Shown here: piece after piece, positions 15,510 through 24,725 of the stretch
Numbering within the stretch: position 1 is the first letter of the stretch
Layout of the letters: each line of letters opens with the position of its first letter
Source: [Mycoplasma] phocae
Lineage (GTDB): Bacteria; Bacillota_I; Bacilli_A; Mycoplasmatales; Metamycoplasmataceae
Direction of reading: 5' to 3'
DNA length: 64,000 bases
NCBI RefSeq assembly: GCF_003332325.1
Contig: NZ_CP029295.1
Coordinates: 124,001 to 188,000, forward strand
Position numbers and translations under genes: made by a program
The notes under the pieces: model-generated
What the model was told of the DNA's origin: nothing
Database searches by the model: none
Seen by the model: the letters and a program-made list of their open reading frames with translations, nothing else

Positions 15510-15953
15510 ATGTGTGGCTATAAAAAAATTAAAGAGGAAAATTATGCCAAAACATTTAAAAATGGAAGTTTAATATATCAAGCCTTCAAAGAAGGTTGAA
15601 TATGAAAAGCATCAAGAGTTTTTTATATTATTTCACCGGATACTCAATTCACAAAAAGAAATTCTTTGTCGGGTAGAATTATAAAAATAATTAAGAATTA
15701 TAATTTAGGCACGCAAATAAGAGGGAGCACTAATAGAAAAAAAGGAAATGGCGCACCTGGAAGGCCCAAGAAGCAAAGGGAATTAGATAGGGATATTTTT
15801 AGTAGAAAAGATTTAATTGAAATAGCTAAAAGATATTATGAAATAACTAAAGAAAATTCCAAAAAAGGGAATAAAAACGAAGCTAAAAACCTAAACATAT
15901 TCCCTGTTTTTTACTTTTCTAGACAAACCATATCTGCTAATAAAACTACATAA
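15510..15953 (+). pseudogene. OrfA-like part of IS3-family transposase
   Basis: 147-residue open frame (ATG 15510) with a basic linker NRKKGNGAPGRPKKQRE, the Gly/Arg/Pro-rich linker that precedes the coiled-coil in OrfA of IS150-type elements, followed by helical KDLIEIAKRYYEITKENSKK. The N-terminal helix-turn-helix part is poorly conserved. The frame itself is intact, but the element cannot move because the partner OrfB is broken, so I class it as a remnant. Confidence 0.6.
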
Positions 15954-16652
15954 AATCTCTAAAGTGCCATTTTAAATTCAGAAATTATCATTCAAACATT
16001 TAATGAAAATAAAGCAAGATTTGGCAAAAAAATTAAGTATGAAAATGCTTAAAAATGTATAAACGATTGTACTTTGAGGTGATATTTAGCGCAATTAGAT
16101 CTTAGATGCAAAGTCAGACAAAAGCAAAAAAACTAAAGAAATCAAAGATACAAAAAGTAAGATCCAAAACATTGTTTAAAGAGATTAAAATGATGTTGAT
16201 AATAGGAATATTTATGCCACCGATGTTTCATATATCAATGCTCCAAAAGATGTTAATAATAACCACGTTTTCTTATCTGTAATTATTAGCCATAAAACTA
16301 AAAAATCATTGGGCATGATTAAATAAATCAAATGATATGAATTTTATTTTAGAAAATGTACAAGATATCAAAAAGCAAAATCAAAAAAATTTTATTATTT
16401 ATTTTGACCATGGATTCCAGCACACACATACCAATTACATCGAAAATATTAGTAATTTTTAGAGAACAGTTTCACTATCAACAATAGGAAATTCCTGGAT
16501 AATAGAGAAATTGAATACTGATTTGAAATAATTAAAACTGAATTATTAAACGATTTAAATGAAAAAATTAACGAATATGTTTTATGCTATAACAATAATA
16601 GAATGCAATCAAATTTAAATTGAAAAACACCACAGCAATATGCTAGATGTTT
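15954..16652 (+). pseudogene. Broken OrfB (DDE integrase core) of IS3-family element
   Basis: Reading across several stops and shifts gives clear pieces of the integrase core: QLDLRCKVRQKQK, YATDVSYINAPKDV (first Asp), VFLSVIISHKTKK, FDHGFQHTH (second Asp), STIGNSWDNREIEYWFEIIK (catalytic Glu), CYNNNRMQSNLNWKTPQQYA at the end. Stops occur at about 16048, 16096, 16179, 16323 and 16460. Inactive. Confidence 0.8.
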
Positions 16653-16723
16653 AATAATAAAGAATGTTAAGTTTTATTGTCCATGTTTATATGTTAGCCA
16701 TTTTTTTATTTAATAAAAATATA

Positions 16724-17860
16724 CTAATTTTTAAAATAATTTTGTATATCAACAATTTTATTTAGTTTCTCTCATGGCAGATCTAAATCATTTCGTCCAA
16801 AATGTCCAAATGTAGCCGTTTGAAGATAAATTGGTCTTAGTAAATCTAGAGTTTTTATAATTCCTGACACACTTAAATCAAACAAGTTATTAATCATATT
16901 AATAATTTCGGGTTCAGAAAATTTTGAGCTGTTAAAAGTATTGACATAAATTGATTGTGGTCTTGGTAAACCGATGGCATATGAAAGTTGAATTTCGCAT
17001 TTTTTAGCAATTCCAGAAGCAACAATATTTTTAGCAATATATCGTGCCATATATGCAGCAGAACGATCAATCTTTGTTGGATCCTTACCAGAGAAAGCGC
17101 CTCCACCATGATGAGCAAAACCACCGTATGTATCAACAATAATTTTTCTTCCGGTTAATCCAGTATCACCAACCGGACCGCCAATTACAAATCTACCAGT
17201 TGGATTTATTAAAATTTCATAATCTAGATTAAAATTATTTTCTTTTAAAACAACATCAATGATTTGTTCTTTAATAAATTTCTTAAACTTTTCTTCTTGG
17301 TAATCTTCTTGATGTTGAATTGACATTAATACCTTTATAACTTTAATAGTGTTATTTTCATCATCATATTCAACAGTTACCTGACTTTTCATATCACTCT
17401 TAGCATATAAAAAACTTTTGCCTCTTCGAAGTTTTTCAGCGCGTTTAACAAGTTCATGACTTAAAACAATAGGTCATGGCATAAAATATTTATTTTCATT
17501 AGTTGCATAACCAAAAAGTATTCCTTGATCTCCGGCTCCAAGCTCATGATTTTCTGATTGATTGACTCCCATGGCAATATCAGCACTTTGTGGATAAATT
17601 TTATTAATAATAGTAAAATCACTTTCTTTATATCCAAGTGGTTTTAAAATTTTTCAAGTTTCCTTAATTGTATCTACATATGATGATGTAGTAATTTGAC
17701 CGCCTATGTATATTACGTCATTATTTGCCAAAACATCACAAGCAACTCTAGCATGAGGATCTTTTTTTAGTAATCCATCTAATATTGCGTCACTTATTTG
17801 GTCACAAATTTTATCAGGGTGGCCAGCACCAACGCTTTCAGATGTTAAAATTCTTTTCAT
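16724..17860 (-). CDS. metK: S-adenosylmethionine synthetase
   Basis: 378-residue enzyme making SAM from methionine and ATP. N-terminal signature [32 protein letters not shown], and [19 protein letters not shown] (P-loop-like phosphate site) are all conserved. Three or more TGA codons are Trp; the frame runs on past 16772 through a TGA to the TAG at 16724-16726, giving family length (380-400). The ATG directly follows a terminator-like hairpin, whose 3' arm carries the agaaagg ribosome binding site, and an S-box-like leader lies upstream (17923-18030). pgk is upstream on the same strand. Confidence 0.97.
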
Positions 17861-17861
17861 A

Positions 17862-18030
17862 TAAAAAACCTTTCTAGCATAAGAGCTGAGAAAGGTTTTA
17901 TTAAATCAAACTAATATACATGTTAGATTAAAAATCCCTCACAGTCCACCTTACATAATTAGCAGGTTGGCATGCCTCATCGCTTGTTAAGCTGAGCAAC
18001 TCTATATGCATTAGTTATAATTATATCTAA
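17862..18030 (-). promoter_or_regulatory. SAM-I-like (S-box clan) riboswitch leader of metK
   Basis: On the minus strand the metK leader shows a closing helix ttagat (18030-18025) / atctaa (17928-17923) and, between them, the order expected of the S-box clan core: atagag, a short stem-loop gcttaacaagc, GATGA, GCCAACCT and AGGTGG, where ACCT and AGGT pair as P3. A terminator hairpin (17865-17899) with a T-run then abuts the start codon. Gene context (metK) fits SAM control. The 3' part of the aptamer (P4) is shorter than in the classical SAM-I consensus, so this may be a variant class. Assigned by eye. Confidence 0.6.
17863..17899 (-). terminator. Terminator/sequestering hairpin abutting metK start
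   Basis: On the minus strand aaaacctttct pairs perfectly with agaaaggtttt (plus-strand arms 17889-17899 and 17865-17875), 13-base loop containing an inner agc/gct pairing, then six T residues two bases before the ATG. The descending arm contains the Shine-Dalgarno agaaagg, so the same hairpin could stop transcription or block initiation. Confidence 0.8.
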
Positions 18031-18046
18031 TCTTTTAAAATGTAAA

Positions 18047-19240
18047 TTATTTATCTTGAATTATTTCAATTCCAGGAAGTTTATTGCCTTGTACAAATTC
18101 AATTGAAGCTCCGCCACCAGTTGAAATGAATGAAAATTTATCTTCATATCCCAATTTCTTAATTGCGGCAATTGAATCTCCCCCACCAACAACTGAATAT
18201 GCGTCTTGATTTTTAGCAATAGCAATAGCAATTCCTTTGGTTCCGGCTTCAAAATTTTTGAATTCAGTAACTCCGGCTGGTCCATTTCAAAAAATTGTTT
18301 TAGCTGAAGAAATAATTTTGGCGAATTCTTCTACACTCTCAGGACCAATGTCTAGTCCCATGAAACCATCAGGAATATTTGTGTCTTTTGATGATGTATA
18401 TTGTGGCATTTTGTCAGCATATTCATCAACATAGGCATTGTCAATTGGTAAGACAATTTTATCTTTATATTCATCTAAATATTTTTTAGCGATTTCAACT
18501 TTGTCTTCTTCATATAATGAAGTTCCCACTTTAAAACCAAGAGCCTTATTAAAAGTGTATGCCATAGCCCCAACAACCAATACTCTGTCAGCAACTTCAA
18601 ATAATTTTTCTAGAACTTTGATTTTATCACTAACTTTTGCTCCCCCAATAATTGCAACAAATGGTCGTTTAAAACCGTGGATAATTTTTTCAAGGTGCAT
18701 AACTTCATCGTTCATTAAAAAACCCAATGCTGATTCTTTGACAAATTGAGCAATTCCATAAGTTGAAGCATGAGCACGGTGTGATGTTCCAAATGCATCA
18801 TTTACAAACACATCTCCCAAGCTTGCTCAATACTTAGCTAATTCTTCACTATTTTTAGATTCAGCTTGATTATTTAAATCTTCAAACCGAGTATTTTCTA
18901 GCATTAAGATTTGTCCAATTTCTAAATTTTGGGCAGCTTCAGTTACTTTTTCGCTCCGAGTTTCATTAATAAAAGTTACATCTTTATTAATTAATTCAGA
19001 TAATTTTTTAGCAACAATCTCCAATGATTTATTTTTTTTGTCTTCCTCAGTTTTAATTCTACCTAGGTGAGATAAAATAATAATCGCAGCTTGTTGTTCT
19101 AAAAGATATTTAATTGTTGGTAATGCTGCTTCAATTCTTTTTGTATTTGTGATTTCACCATTCATAATTGGAACATTAAAATCAACTCTTAAAATAACTT
19201 TTCTATTTTTTAATTCGATGTCTTTAATAGTTTTTTTCAT
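18047..19240 (-). CDS. pgk: Phosphoglycerate kinase
   Basis: 397-residue glycolytic enzyme (1,3-bisphosphoglycerate + ADP to 3-phosphoglycerate + ATP). Family signature [17 protein letters not shown] near the N-terminus, substrate-binding [19 protein letters not shown], hinge and nucleotide site GGAKVSDKI, and the C-terminal [15 protein letters not shown] and [15 protein letters not shown]. Ribosome binding site aagggagaaat is well placed before ATG 19240. Upstream of metK on the same strand but separated by the metK leader. Confidence 0.98.
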
Positions 19241-19335
19241 ATTTCTCCCTTATCTAATATAATTGTATTAATTATAAACTAATTATGTTGTTTTTTTAGT
19301 TTGTAGGAGTATTATAATTAACATATGGAGATAAC

Positions 19336-19746
19336 ATGGCAAAAATATTAAATGCACAAAAACAAAAAGATACAAGAACATTATCATATGATCCCGAAAA
19401 AGATAGCTTGTCGCTTTTAATAAATGAATTTCATGCCTTTAAAAAGAATGCAAAATTCTCAAAAGATTATTCAGAGGCAGAATTATATGCAATTTTTCAA
19501 AAAATTCGTTGAATGAAAATTATGGATGAAAAAAACGAATCAATTAGAAAAGTTATATCAAAACGACAATATAAAATTACTTCGAAATATGAAAACTATG
19601 TCGATTTTAAGCAATGATCAGATTCACCTTTAGCACAAAAAGCTCGCCCACTATCAGTAAGAACTCGAATTTTTATCATTTTCGGAATTGCTGCTATAGT
19701 TATTCTTATGCTACTTATCATTGTCGGCTTGAATAGATGGTTCTAA
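19336..19746 (+). CDS. Small C-terminally anchored protein upstream of the c-di-AMP synthase
   Basis: 136 residues, unrecognised. Residues 1-105 are soluble and charged (helical, with KARPLSVRTR just before the membrane); one hydrophobic helix at about 112-132 (IFIIFGIAAIVILMLLIIVG) ends the protein with a short NRWF tail. This is a tail-anchor arrangement with the bulk in the cytoplasm. Start ATG 19336 preceded by ggagataac. It lies 4 bases before cdaM and is probably co-transcribed, in the place where CdaR would be expected in Firmicutes, but it does not look like CdaR (extracellular YbbR repeats). Confidence 0.8.
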
Positions 19747-19750
19747 ACTT

Positions 19751-20320
19751 ATGGTTATTGCTGTTTTAGTTATTGTAATTTTAATTGCAATTATTATTGC
19801 TACAAATTACATCGTTATTTTAATAAAGTCTTTAAATAAAAATAAGACTGCTAAAAAATCATTAGGTGAATCGACAAAAATTCGTATTATTTACCAATTA
19901 AAAGAAGCTATTGAATATTTATCAAAAAACAAAACTGGGGCAATTATTACAATTGAAAATAAAGATAATCTTGATTTGCTAAGAACAGATGGAGTAATTG
20001 TTGATGCCAATATTTCTTCATCTTTGATTATTTCGATTTTTAACAAACACAGTCCATTGCATGATGGTGCTATCATTATTCGAAATAATAAAATTTATTA
20101 TGCTGCTACATACTACAAAATTACTAAGAAGTCGATTGACAACCGTTACGGCGCAAGACATAGAGCAGCTATGGGAATTAGTGAATTGTGTGATGCGATA
20201 ACTATTGTTGTTAGTGAAGAAAATGGTGGTGTAACCCTAGCTAGAAACGGATTATTTACACCAATTCCAATTAGTAATCTACAAGAATCATTAGTTGATA
20301 TTTTTAAAGATTCAGAATAA
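19751..20320 (+). CDS. cdaM: Membrane-bound diadenylate cyclase (c-di-AMP synthase, CdaM type)
   Basis: 189 residues: one N-terminal transmembrane helix (residues 2-26) and a DAC/DisA_N domain. The two hallmark motifs are intact: DGA at 105-107 (SPLHDGAIII) and RHR at 136-138 (YGARHRAAMGISE). Makes c-di-AMP from two ATP; c-di-AMP controls potassium uptake in mycoplasmas. A single helix rather than the three of CdaA matches CdaM of Mycoplasma pneumoniae in size. No separate ribosome binding site is obvious; the start is 4 bases after the upstream stop, so translation is probably coupled. Confidence 0.95.
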   Translation: MVIAVLVIVILIAIIIATNYIVILIKSLNKNKTAKKSLGESTKIRIIYQLKEAIEYLSKNKTGAIITIENKDNLDLLRTDGVIVDANISSSLIISIFNKHSPLHDGAIIIRNNKIYYAATYYKITKKSIDNRYGARHRAAMGISELCDAITIVVSEENGGVTLARNGLFTPIPISNLQESLVDIFKDSE

Positions 20321-21123
20321 ACACACAAAAAAGATAAATTTTATTAAAATTTAATATTTTAGGATTATAATAGTAGAGCAAGATATTAATGAATATTGAG
20401 CATTATGTATTTCTTAAGTTTGTGATATATTTTATGATTTCTTGTATTAGCAAAAGTCATTACTTGTAAAAATAATTTTAGTCCTAAATTTATCGACTTA
20501 TACTGTTTTTAATATCTGTTTTTTTTATGTTCTCATCCATTTAACATTTATAAATTGTTAATTATTGTTTTTGTTCATTTTTATACAGAGTTTGTTTTAA
20601 CTAAAAATTTTTAAACATAATGTAATGTTGTCCTTTTATTTTAAATTTTGGTTTTATTAAAAAATAATAATTTTAAACATAATACTAAACTAATATTCCA
20701 GTGTAAATTATCCTTTTTACCTTTTTTATTACATCCTATTTCCTTGTTTGTTTAACGAGTAGTTTTTACTCAATAATGATAATTTAGGTAATGACTATTG
20801 CTACCGTTCTATTTATTTATTGTAAGAAAAGTAAGGGTAACCTTATTTTTTTTGTTTATAATTAAATTTATATTAAGATAATTAAATCAATATTTTTGTT
20901 TTTGCAAAAATTAATTAGAATAAAATTATTAATTAGTTATTATTAATTGCTTAAAAAATTTTTTTTTGTTAAAATTAATATTGCTATTATTATATTTAGA
21001 GCGCAATTGGACAGGACATAGATGGAAGGCTATGCTTTAGGTTGGTTAAACGCGTTTAATCTAAGATATAAAATCTTAATAAAAATTATTACTAAAAATA
21101 ACATTAGAAATGAAAGGAATAAT
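20321..21123. other. 800-base non-coding stretch upstream of tuf
   Basis: No coding frame or known RNA recognised. The part up to about 20960 is T-rich on the plus strand with a chance-level TATAAT at 20366. The last 160 bases hold a promoter-like pair TTGTTA (20966-20971) / TATTAT (20988-20993) and a leader of about 120 bases with two hairpins: catag/ctatg (21017-21034) and ggttaaa-cgcg-tttaatc (21044-21061), the latter centred on the 14-base palindrome ttaaacgcgtttaa. An ATG at 21022 is in frame with tuf but has no ribosome binding site. Confidence 0.6.
20966..20993 (+). promoter_or_regulatory. Putative tuf promoter
   Basis: TTGTTA (20966-20971) and TATTAT (20988-20993), 16-base spacer, about 130 bases upstream of the tuf start; transcription would begin near the agcgcaattgg sequence at 21000. 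Confidence 0.45.
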
Positions 21124-22317
21124 ATGGCAAAATTAGATTTCGACCGTTCAAAACCACACGTAAATATTGGTACAATTGGACACGTCGATCACGGTAAAAC
21201 TACTTTAACAGCTGCTATTGCTACAGTTTTATCTAAAAAAGGTTTATCAGAAGCTAGAGACTATGCTTCTATCGATAATGCTCCAGAAGAAAAAGCACGT
21301 GGAATTACAATTAATACTTCACACATTGAATATCAAACAGAAAAACGTCACTATGCTCACGTTGACTGTCCAGGTCACGCTGACTATGTTAAAAACATGA
21401 TTACTGGTGCCGCTCAAATGGATGGAGCAATCCTTGTTGTTGCCGCAACAGATGGACCTATGCCACAAACTCGTGAACACATTCTTCTTGCAAAACAAGT
21501 TGGTGTTCCAAAAATCGTTGTTTTCTTAAACAAAATTGATATGTTTAAAGAAGATGAAAGAGAAGAAATGGTTGGACTAGTAGATCTAGACATCCGTGGA
21601 TTACTATCAGAATATGGTTTTGATGGTGACAATGCTCCAGTTATTGCTGGTTCTGCTCTAAAAGCTTTAGAAGGCGATGCACAATACGAAGAACAAATTA
21701 TGGAATTAATGAATAGTATTGATGAATACATCGATGAACCAAAAAGAGAAACAGATAAACCATTTTTAATGGCTATCGAAGACGTATTTACTATTACTGG
21801 TAGAGGAACAGTTGCAACAGGTAGAGTTGAACGTGGAGTTCTACAATTAAACGAAGAAGTTGAAATTGTTGGATTACACCCAACCAAGAAAACTGTTGTT
21901 ACCGGAATTGAAATGTTCCGTAAGAACCTAAAAGAAGCTCGTGCTGGAGATAATGCTGGTTTATTACTACGTGGTGTTGAAAGAAGCGAAATTGAACGTG
22001 GACAAGTTTTAGCTAAACCAAAAACAATCGTTCCACATACCGAATTTGAAGCTACAGTTTATGTTCTTAAAAAAGAAGAAGGTGGACGTCACACACCATT
22101 CTTCCAAAACTATAAACCTCAATTCTACTTCCGTACAACAGACGTTACTGGTGGAGTTCAATTTAAACCTGGACGTGAAATGGTTATGCCAGGAGATAAC
22201 GTTGAATTAAATGTTACTTTAATAGCTCCAATCGCTGTTGAAGAAGGAACCAAGTTCTCAATCCGTGAAGGCGGAAGAACTGTTGGAGCTGGATCAGTAA
22301 CCAAAATTATTAAATAA
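21124..22317 (+). CDS. tuf: Elongation factor Tu
   Basis: 397-residue GTPase delivering aminoacyl-tRNA to the ribosome. G1 GHVDHGKTT (residues 19-27), switch [29 protein letters not shown] and the C-terminal barrel signatures are all present. ATG 21124 is chosen because it follows gaaaggaat and gives the universal [20 protein letters not shown] start. Codon choice is richer in GC-ending codons than in neighbouring genes, as expected for a highly expressed gene. Monocistronic; terminator at 22333. Confidence 0.99.
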   Translation: MAKLDFDRSKPHVNIGTIGHVDHGKTTLTAAIATVLSKKGLSEARDYASIDNAPEEKARGITINTSHIEYQTEKRHYAHVDCPGHADYVKNMITGAAQMDGAILVVAATDGPMPQTREHILLAKQVGVPKIVVFLNKIDMFKEDEREEMVGLVDLDIRGLLSEYGFDGDNAPVIAGSALKALEGDAQYEEQIMELMNSIDEYIDEPKRETDKPFLMAIEDVFTITGRGTVATGRVERGVLQLNEEVEIVGLHPTKKTVVTGIEMFRKNLKEARAGDNAGLLLRGVERSEIERGQVLAKPKTIVPHTEFEATVYVLKKEEGGRHTPFFQNYKPQFYFRTTDVTGGVQFKPGREMVMPGDNVELNVTLIAPIAVEEGTKFSIREGGRTVGAGSVTKIIK

Positions 22318-22332
22318 TTTTACTCTTTTAAA

Positions 22333-22361
22333 ATATCGCAACATATTGCGGTATTTTTTTT
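22333..22361 (+). terminator. tuf terminator
   Basis: Stem atatcgca (22333-22340) / tgcggtat (22347-22354, one G-U), 6-base loop, T-run of eight or more. Confidence 0.85.
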
Positions 22362-22419
22362 CTAAATTTTAGTAGTAAAAATTTTTAAATTGATTTTTAT
22401 TGTGTATAATTTTCTTACT

Positions 22420-22492
22420 ATTTTTTCATACCACTTTTTTTGTTAAAAACATGAAAAAATTATCTTTAAGAAAAATTTTTTTTTATTATAAT
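22420..22492 (+). promoter_or_regulatory. Upstream region of the P37 operon with inverted repeat and T-tract promoter
   Basis: attttttcat (22420-22429) and atgaaaaaat (22451-22460) are exact inverse complements. Downstream, A5T9 (22471-22484) lies directly before TATAAT (22487-22492), 38 bases before the P37 start codon. The homopolymer sits in the -35/-10 spacer. An additional extended -10 (TGTGTATAAT) ends at 22410. Confidence 0.45.
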
Positions 22493-22529
22493 TTTGGCAA
22501 GAAAATAAAAACTCGAAAAGGAAGCGGTT

Positions 22530-23819
22530 ATGAAGATTAAGAAAAATAAAAGATTTATAGCATCTGGATTTTTTGCTATATCAGTTATGTCAACAACAAT
22601 TCCACTAGTAGCAATTAGTTGTACAACAGAATCAGAAAATTTCGTGATTAGAACATCAGGATATTCAGATTCAATGACAAAATTAGCTAATAAGTCGATA
22701 TCATTAGCAGGAGCTTGAGCTGATGCAAGATTTTATGCTGGTGAATTCGAAAAAGACCTTGTAGCAGTTGGTGCAACTGATTACATTTCAAATGATGGAA
22801 TTCAAGCACGTGATGGACTAAAAAAAGGTGATATTGAAGCTCTTCAAGAATTATTTATTAAGACAATTGAAGAAGCTGAAAAACAAGCTAAAGAAAATAA
22901 AGTTAGTTCATTAACTTATGAAAATAAAGGAAAAATTAGCAGTATTTTCAAAATTTATAACCACGACGGTTATTCAAAAGTTGCTTTAGATAGTGAAATT
23001 TCATATAACTCAGTTGGAAATAAGAAAAAGGCTTATCCAAAAGCCTTAACTGAAGGAAGTGACTATTTAGAAATCAAGGATAATCAAATTGTTCAAAAAG
23101 CGAACGCAAAAAGAATTAAAGTTGCCTTCATTCCATCTTCAGATGCTACTTTAGTATCTCAAGCAACCGGAAAATTGCAAGCATATTTTAACAACACATT
23201 AAAACTAAATTTTGATATTACCGTTGCAACAGATTACAATGCGGCAGCAGAATCACTTGCGTCAGGTTCATATGATTTGGCATTTTTACCAGTTGATACT
23301 TGAGCGCAACATTCAGGAAATTCTAGTTTCATTTTACAAGCTGGACGGGATGTTCAAATTATAGATCCATATATTTCGACATCTAATCCTTCAACACCAA
23401 AATTTACTTCTAATGACGAAAAATTACTTATCGAAGCGATTAACAGTTATAAAGTTTTTAATGCCAACAATAAAGACAGAGCAATTTATATTAATAGCGA
23501 CCCAACTAAAAACCCAACTGCAACAGTAGATGGATATCCACAAGAACTTAAGAGTGCCGTTGATGCTTTAGCACAAGAAAAAAAATTACCAAAAGTTGGA
23601 TATTACCGTGCATATATTTTCGCTAATAAAGACTCAGAGATTTACAAGAAAATTGAAAAGGCATTAACAGAACAAGGGTCAAATTGAAAATTAAATTGAA
23701 GCGATGTTAAAGGGGACATAATCTACGGTTACACATCAACAACATCGTCAGCCTCTTTTACCTATCCGGAGCAATGATTTAAAAAACATTTTGAAGGGTT
23801 TGAATCATTTTTAAAATAG
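22530..23819 (+). CDS. p37: P37-like substrate-binding lipoprotein (Cypl family, PhnD-type fold)
   Basis: 429-residue lipoprotein: basic start, hydrophobic signal and lipobox VAISC with Cys31. The mature part resembles P37/Cypl of Mycoplasma hyorhinis, a two-lobe periplasmic-type binding protein: KRIKVAFIPSSDATLV, NAAAESLASGSYDLAFLPVDTW and KKLPKVGYYRAYIFANKD. P37 has been shown to bind thiamine pyrophosphate; the substrate here is inferred. First gene of the P37-P29-P69 operon, with the ATPase starting 3 bases after its stop and the permease following. Ribosome binding site gaaaaggaagc. Confidence 0.9.
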
Positions 23820-23822
23820 CTT

Positions 23823-24725
23823 ATGAATAAAAAAATAACAACTAAAGAAAATATGGAAAATTGGGATATAGTGTGAGATGGTGTTGGAAAAATTTATCCT
23901 AATGGTACAAAAGGATTAACCGATATCAATTTAACAATTAAACAGGGCGAATTTGTTGCAATCATCGGTTTGTCTGGAGCTGGTAAAACTACATTAATTA
24001 AAACAGTGAATAAAATCAATTCAATTTCATCAGGAACTTTAAAAGTTGGACCGTATAATGTTAACACGTTAAAAGGGAAAGCCCTTCGTTTGTTTCGTAC
24101 AAAAATTGGAATGATTTTTCAAAACTACAATTTAATTGAAAATGTCTCAGTTCTTCAAAATGTTTTGGCTGCACGTTTACCACAAATGAATTGATTTAGA
24201 GCTTTGTTTGGAATGTATGCCAAAAAAGATGTTGACATTGCCTATGAATCTTTAGCTCGAGTAAACATTCTAGAAAATGCTTATGATTTAGCAAATAATT
24301 TAAGTGGTGGACAAATGCAGCGGGTAGCATTAGCAAGAACACTAGCTCAGAAACCAAAAATTATCTTGGCTGATGAACCAGTCGGTGCTCTTGATCCAAT
24401 CATGGCGAAAAACGTTATGGATGGTTTTCTAGTCGCAAATAAGCATGATAAAATCACTATTTTAGCAAATTTACACCATGTTGATTTAGCGTTGCAATAT
24501 GCTGATCGAATTATTGGTGTTAAAAAGGGAAAAATTATTTTCAATGACACTTGGGATAAAGTTAATTTAAGTAAATTAAAAGAAATTTATGGTAATAAAT
24601 TAGAACAATTTGATAAAGAACAATTTACCGAAAATGAGCGAAAAAGAAAAATAATTCATAGTGAAATTATGAAAAAAATTAAAAAATTATCAAGAGGTAT
24701 GAATGAAAAACAATCAAAAAATTAA
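23823..24725 (+). CDS. p29: P29-like ABC transporter ATPase (phosphonate/TPP-type)
   Basis: 300 residues. Walker [11 protein letters not shown]-loop FQNYNLI, signature [15 protein letters not shown], Walker [14 protein letters not shown], and His of the H-loop ([10 protein letters not shown]). Closest in type to PhnC-like ATPases and to P29 of the M. hyorhinis P37 operon. The N-terminal 35 residues are extra and the C-terminal 60 residues are charged. The last 23 bases overlap the permease gene. Powers import together with the P37 lipoprotein and the P69 permease. Confidence 0.92.

Larger units (their letters stand above)
15490..16683 (+). mobile_element. Decayed IS3-family (IS150-like) insertion element
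   Basis: Remains of one IS between the terminator at 15457 and metK. A first frame (OrfA-like) is still open; the second (OrfB, DDE integrase) is broken by several stops and shifts. The left limit is guessed from tgtacactactattaa at about 15491, which resembles the inverted complement of ttaagttttattgtcca at about 16667-16683; the match is imperfect, so both ends are approximate. Confidence 0.7.

Noticed and set aside
15510-15953. Functional small gene next to tRNA-Trp
   Set aside because: The GRPKK linker and the broken integrase downstream show it to be the first half of a dead IS3 element.
20366-20371. TATAAT at 20366 as promoter of a small RNA
   Set aside because: No matching -35, no terminator hairpin downstream before 20900; such hexamers are expected by chance here.
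21022-21123. Longer N-terminus for EF-Tu starting at ATG 21022
   Set aside because: No ribosome binding site, and the universal EF-Tu start follows gaaagg at 21124; the upstream part is better read as a hairpin-bearing leader.
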